Shown piece by piece: positions 21,247-24,038 of a stretch of DNA of 24,038 nucleotides; position 1 is the stretch's first letter, and each line of letters begins with the position of its first letter. The DNA is from an uncultured Eubacteriales bacterium. GTDB lineage: Bacteria; Bacillota; Clostridia; Oscillospirales; CAG-272. The stretch is from positions 1-24,038 of the forward strand of contig URAP01000027.1 of assembly GCA_900545935.1 (NCBI GenBank), given 5' to 3'. The position numbers and the translations under genes are program-made. The notes below the pieces were generated by a model. That model did not search any database and was not told the origin of the DNA. It was given only the letters and a program-made list of their open reading frames with translations.

Positions 21247-21828
21247 ATGGACAATATCGAGCTCGGCAGACGCTACGACGGGATAATAGAGCGCTGCGTC
21301 GCCATCTTTGAAGCAAAAACAAAGGATTACGGTCCGACATGGCTGTTCTTTCGCGACGAGTCGTTTGTCGATCAGCTGTGGATAAAGGCGCGCCGCATCC
21401 GCACCCTCGAGGAGAACGGGGACGACAGCCTCGTCGGCGAGGGCAGAGCCGACGAGTATCTCGGCATCGTCAACTACGGCATAATAATGCTCATGCGCAT
21501 GCAGAATCCCGAGCTCTTCCCGTCGCCCGGCGAGGTCGTCGCCGATACCGAAGCGTACTATAAGCTGCATCTCTCTGACATGAAGCGGGCATATCTCGAT
21601 GCCTTCGCCGGCGTCAAGGCGCTGATGGAGCGTAAAAACCACGACTACGGTGCGGCTTGGACCGAGATGCATCTGCACTCCATCACCGATCAGATTATCG
21701 TTAAGCTATTCAGAATGAAAAATATCATCTCCACCGGAGGTAAGCTCCTCGCCTCCGAGGGGCTCGACGCGCAGATTTCGGATATTATCAACTACTCGAT
21801 TTTTGCCCTGCTGAAAATGTCGATGTAA
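21247..21828 (+). CDS. DUF1599-like protein with duplicated domain
   Basis: A 193-residue soluble protein made of two related ~65-residue halves. The first (about 22-86) begins AKTKDYGPTW and ends DEYLGIVNYGIIMLMRM; the second (about 128-191) begins ERKNHDYGAAW and ends DAQISDIINYSIFALLKM. Each half has a K-x(2)-DYG-x(2)-W opening, a D-Q-[IL] helix, an R-[IM]-[RK] segment and an acidic [DE]-x(2)-D/N-Y helix. This matches my recollection of DUF1599, found as tandem repeats in bacteria and in phages with modified nucleotides; no activity is known to me. GAAAGAGGAACGTC precedes ATG 21247. Monocistronic, with its own promoter. Confidence 0.75.
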   Translation: MDNIELGRRYDGIIERCVAIFEAKTKDYGPTWLFFRDESFVDQLWIKARRIRTLEENGDDSLVGEGRADEYLGIVNYGIIMLMRMQNPELFPSPGEVVADTEAYYKLHLSDMKRAYLDAFAGVKALMERKNHDYGAAWTEMHLHSITDQIIVKLFRMKNIISTGGKLLASEGLDAQISDIINYSIFALLKMSM

Positions 21829-22007
21829 ATACAGTCGCTGCTTATTGCCCCGAAACGGCTATGCCGACAAACACAGAATAGCAGCGCGTTATTGCCGCAC
21901 TGCCAAAATCACCGATACGAGCCGCTGTGCATTGCCGCCGCAGTTCGCCGATCAGCGCCGGACAGGCGATAATACCACCCGATAATATCGGCATAAAATC
22001 AAAAAAC

Positions 22008-22056
22008 AGCTCTCCGCATGCCTTCGGAAAAACTCGGGCACATGGGGAGCTTTTTT
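22008..22056. terminator. Bidirectional rho-independent terminator
   Basis: AGCTCTCCGCATGCC (22008-22022) pairs imperfectly with GGCACATGGGGAGCT (22037-22051). It is followed by TTTTTT on the plus strand and flanked by AAAAAA on the other side, so both strands have a U-tract. Confidence 0.7.
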
Positions 22057-22069
22057 GCGTATTTTCGTC

Positions 22070-22139
22070 GCTCATACGTGCTCATCTGTGCTAATCTGCG
22101 CTCATCCGCGCTCATCCGTACTCATCTATGCTCATTCGC
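22070..22139. repeat. 10-bp tandem repeat array
   Basis: Seven contiguous 10-bp units with consensus GCTCATCYGY (for example GCTCATCCGC, GCTCATCCGT, ACTCATCTAT), then a spaced further copy GTGCTCATCCGT at 22151. Variation is mainly at positions 7-10. The period equals about one helical turn. Confidence 0.8.
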
Positions 22140-23151
22140 GACGCTTATATGTGCTCATCCGTGACGCCTGCAGCGCCGGAACGCTCTCGATCTGTATCGT
22201 CTGCTGCATTCCGCCGCAAGCCTTAATTCACCGCCGGGTAGAATGCGGTTTGGCATGATGAGACTTAAATGCACCTCCGAAGCTGCCGAAGCAGCTGCGA
22301 ACCGCCGCTCCGTCTTAAACCTCTGTCCACAGATACGCTTTCCGCCGCATAAGCGATCTCACCACGCATATAAGCTCGCCGCGCAAGCATTTCCGCCGCG
22401 TATACAAGCTCTCAACGCAAGCAAGCTAACTGCGTAACCGTTCTCTCCGCTCACCGTAGATGTCAACACAGACGGTCATCATATATTATATTATACCGGC
22501 CTTCAAAAGCAGACTAAAGTCTGTACGTTTTTCGGACTCTTGCACTTAAATGTATTGTTTTTACATATTCAATTATGGATTTATGCATATAACTATGTAT
22601 TAAATCTTATAATCATGTTCTCTCGCTCCTCTAATATATCGAATTATGCATGCCATGCTTCTACGCGCTTCTCCGGCATTTTCAGACACAGAACCATAAA
22701 GCTTACGTGCCGAAACACATATTTTCTGTCGAATATTTTTTTGCATAGAAGAATATTTATTCTTATTTCGACATTTTTCCTCATGGCAGGTCACACATTA
22801 GTACTTTTAATAAACTATTTCTCTCACAAATTAGTATGTTTTCGCCGACAAACGCCGTGATTTTTATGCACCCGCGGGGCTTGTGTTCATATTGTTTGTC
22901 GAATCGAAGGGAACGAATTTGGTTTACTTTTCCGCTGTACGGTGTTATCATATTATCAACCATTCGGACAGGATCAGCTCCGAAACCACCGTTTTTTCAG
23001 CCACCGCAGCGCCGGATACCCCCGAACCGGGCACCGATATGCAAGGCACCGCCGTAAATAGGCTCGGCGGAAAGCGCTTTGCCGACCCCGGCACGTCCAA
23101 GCGGTAATGTGCAGCGCCGCGGCACCCGAAGCAACCGAAAGGGAGGCAAAA

Positions 23152-23526
23152 ATGAACATGACCGTTTCCGTAAAAGAACGAATACCGAAACAAAGGACCG
23201 AAAGGCGCGCCTACGTCACCGAGCGCGCGAGGGAGAGCGATTCGCTGCTCGTCCGCACCGACCGCCCCGGTCTCTCGATGCAGTATAAGCTGATCGCCAC
23301 CACCGACGCCTCGCTTTCCGACGCCGAAAAACACCTGCGCACCGTCTATTCCGTACTTATCATCAAGACCGAGCAGGACCTCTTCGGCATTACCGACGAG
23401 ACGGTTTTTATCTACGACGTCGCCCGTAACCGCGACGCGGCAGACCGCCTGCTTGCCCTCCTCGCCGGCGGCTGCGTCTCGCCCGCTAACGCAAAGGACG
23501 TTATCGACGACCTGCTTTGCGAGTGA
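23152..23526 (+). CDS. DUF6514-like small protein
   Basis: ATG 23152 has GGGAGG 5 nt upstream (23141-23146); the frame is open 45 nt further up but without a ribosome binding site. The 124-residue soluble product has a basic N-terminus (1-35). The core shows YSVLIIKTEQDLFGI (66-80), VFIYDVARNRDAADRLLALL (84-103) and CVSPANAKDVIDDLL (107-121). The order of a 'GI' strand, a 'D-[IV]-x-R-[ND]-[RD]' helix and a 'VSP...DV-x-DxL' ending matches clostridial DUF6514 proteins as I remember them. Function unknown. It stands alone; no promoter is clear upstream. Confidence 0.68.
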   Translation: MNMTVSVKERIPKQRTERRAYVTERARESDSLLVRTDRPGLSMQYKLIATTDASLSDAEKHLRTVYSVLIIKTEQDLFGITDETVFIYDVARNRDAADRLLALLAGGCVSPANAKDVIDDLLCE

Positions 23527-24038
23527 GCGAGCGGGAAATGCTATATCTGAGTACAAGTCACAAAGCTCACAAGTCACCAAGCTCATAATAATTTTTGAGT
23601 ACGATGAGCAATATTTGAGAGAGATAGACAACGGAGATTTTTCTGATCAGCGCGTTTGGCTGTTCATACCGCAGATATTGTTTTTTGATGCTCCGCTGCG
23701 TACTGCGGCATCAGCTCGCGCATTCCGCAGCAGACAAAACTAAATATCTTCTGTGACAACAGATAATAATACAAGGCACAGCAAAAAACACGTGTTTTGC
23801 ATTGATTGCAAACGCCGATGTCCACACTGCAAGGCAGCTTAAATTGAGTATGTTGCTCAAACTGCGGCATAGGGTGTACGAGTCAACCGTGTGTGAAAAA
23901 GCTGAGCTTTATACGTGCATTCTCCAAATAAGAAACGCGAGGCATAATGCTTGCCGAGCGTTTCGGACGATAGCTCGTCAAGTCGCTATCGGCTGAGCAG
24001 TCTCAAGGGGAGATACATAAGAGGGGAAACTGCGCCGA
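23527..24038. other. Terminal stretch without a supported gene
   Basis: It contains a 16-bp direct duplication (CAAGTCACMAAGCTCA at 23554-23569 and 23570-23585), an imperfect TGATGC/GCATCA hairpin (about 23677-23711) and a stem around AACACGTGTT (about 23788). No frame has a ribosome binding site plus a recognisable product. A purine-rich run before the edge (24005-24029) could belong to the next gene's leader. Confidence 0.45.

Larger units (their letters stand above)
21829..23151. other. Gene-poor region
   Basis: There is no supported gene. An imperfect stem CGCTGCT...AGCAGCG (21836-21890) and the terminator at 22008 come first. They are followed by the 10-bp array, a stretch (22300-22440) with loosely repeated CCGC-GCA-AAGC words, an AT-rich block (about 22480-22860) and a return to GC-rich sequence before the next gene. 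Frames here lack ribosome binding sites or recognisable proteins. Confidence 0.5.

Noticed and set aside
22070..22170. Possible CRISPR array
   Set aside because: The units are 10 bp, contiguous and without unique spacers; no cas gene is present in the window.
22540..22860. 106-codon hydrophobic plus-strand frame
   Set aside because: It lies in an AT-rich block with no ribosome binding site; the apparent hydrophobic residues follow from T-rich codons.
23453..23743. 96-codon plus frame overlapping the end of the DUF6514-like gene
   Set aside because: There is no ribosome binding site. The first third is a shadow of the real gene and the rest includes a 16-bp duplication.
23527..24038. tRNA, tmRNA or other stable RNA near the right edge
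   Set aside because: No cloverleaf, T-loop GTTCRANNC or other recognisable RNA signature could be found.

Overview
The window looks like chromosomal DNA of a fairly GC-rich Clostridia member, most likely Oscillospiraceae and Ruminococcus-like. The evidence is a secreted protein with a type I dockerin, a YtrA-type GntR/ABC operon, strong GGAGG ribosome binding sites, and the Firmicutes order DUF2232 protein - gdpP - rplI - dnaB - tilS - hpt - ftsH. The genus is an inference; there is no rRNA or tRNA gene here to anchor it.

Layout. 1-521: two overlapping small hypothetical genes on the minus strand, the second cut by the window edge. 598-976: a structured repeat region. 1013-3235: a YfcE-type phosphoesterase and a dockerin protein, separated by a palindromic terminator. 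3496-6335: a GntR-ABC ATPase-permease-lipoprotein operon with a clear promoter and a palindromic operator over its -10 box. 6336-8995: mostly non-coding, with a second repeat family, terminators, a 43-residue Cys/Gly-rich membrane microprotein (6907), a minus-strand lipoprotein (7641-8024) and an inverted copy of the first repeat region that carries a roughly 106-bp palindrome. 8996-19857: the housekeeping run from the DUF2232-like membrane protein through c-di-AMP phosphodiesterase, L9, DnaB, TilS, HPRT and FtsH. 20134-21090: an AT-rich island with a divergent XRE regulator and SLOG-fold-like gene. 21247-21828: a tandem DUF1599-like protein. 21829-23151: gene-poor, with a bidirectional terminator and a 10-bp tandem array. 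23152-23526: a small DUF6514-like gene. The rest shows no gene I can support.

How the genes fit. The 8996-19857 run couples c-di-AMP turnover, translation, replication initiation, tRNA-Ile decoding, purine salvage and membrane proteolysis. The GntR operon is probably an autoregulated exporter or envelope-stress module. The AT-rich pair resembles a small transferred module with its own operators. The most unusual material is the two families of structured intergenic repeats, and the Ser/Thr/Asp/Gly-rich low-complexity segments inserted in or appended to conserved proteins (TilS, FtsH).
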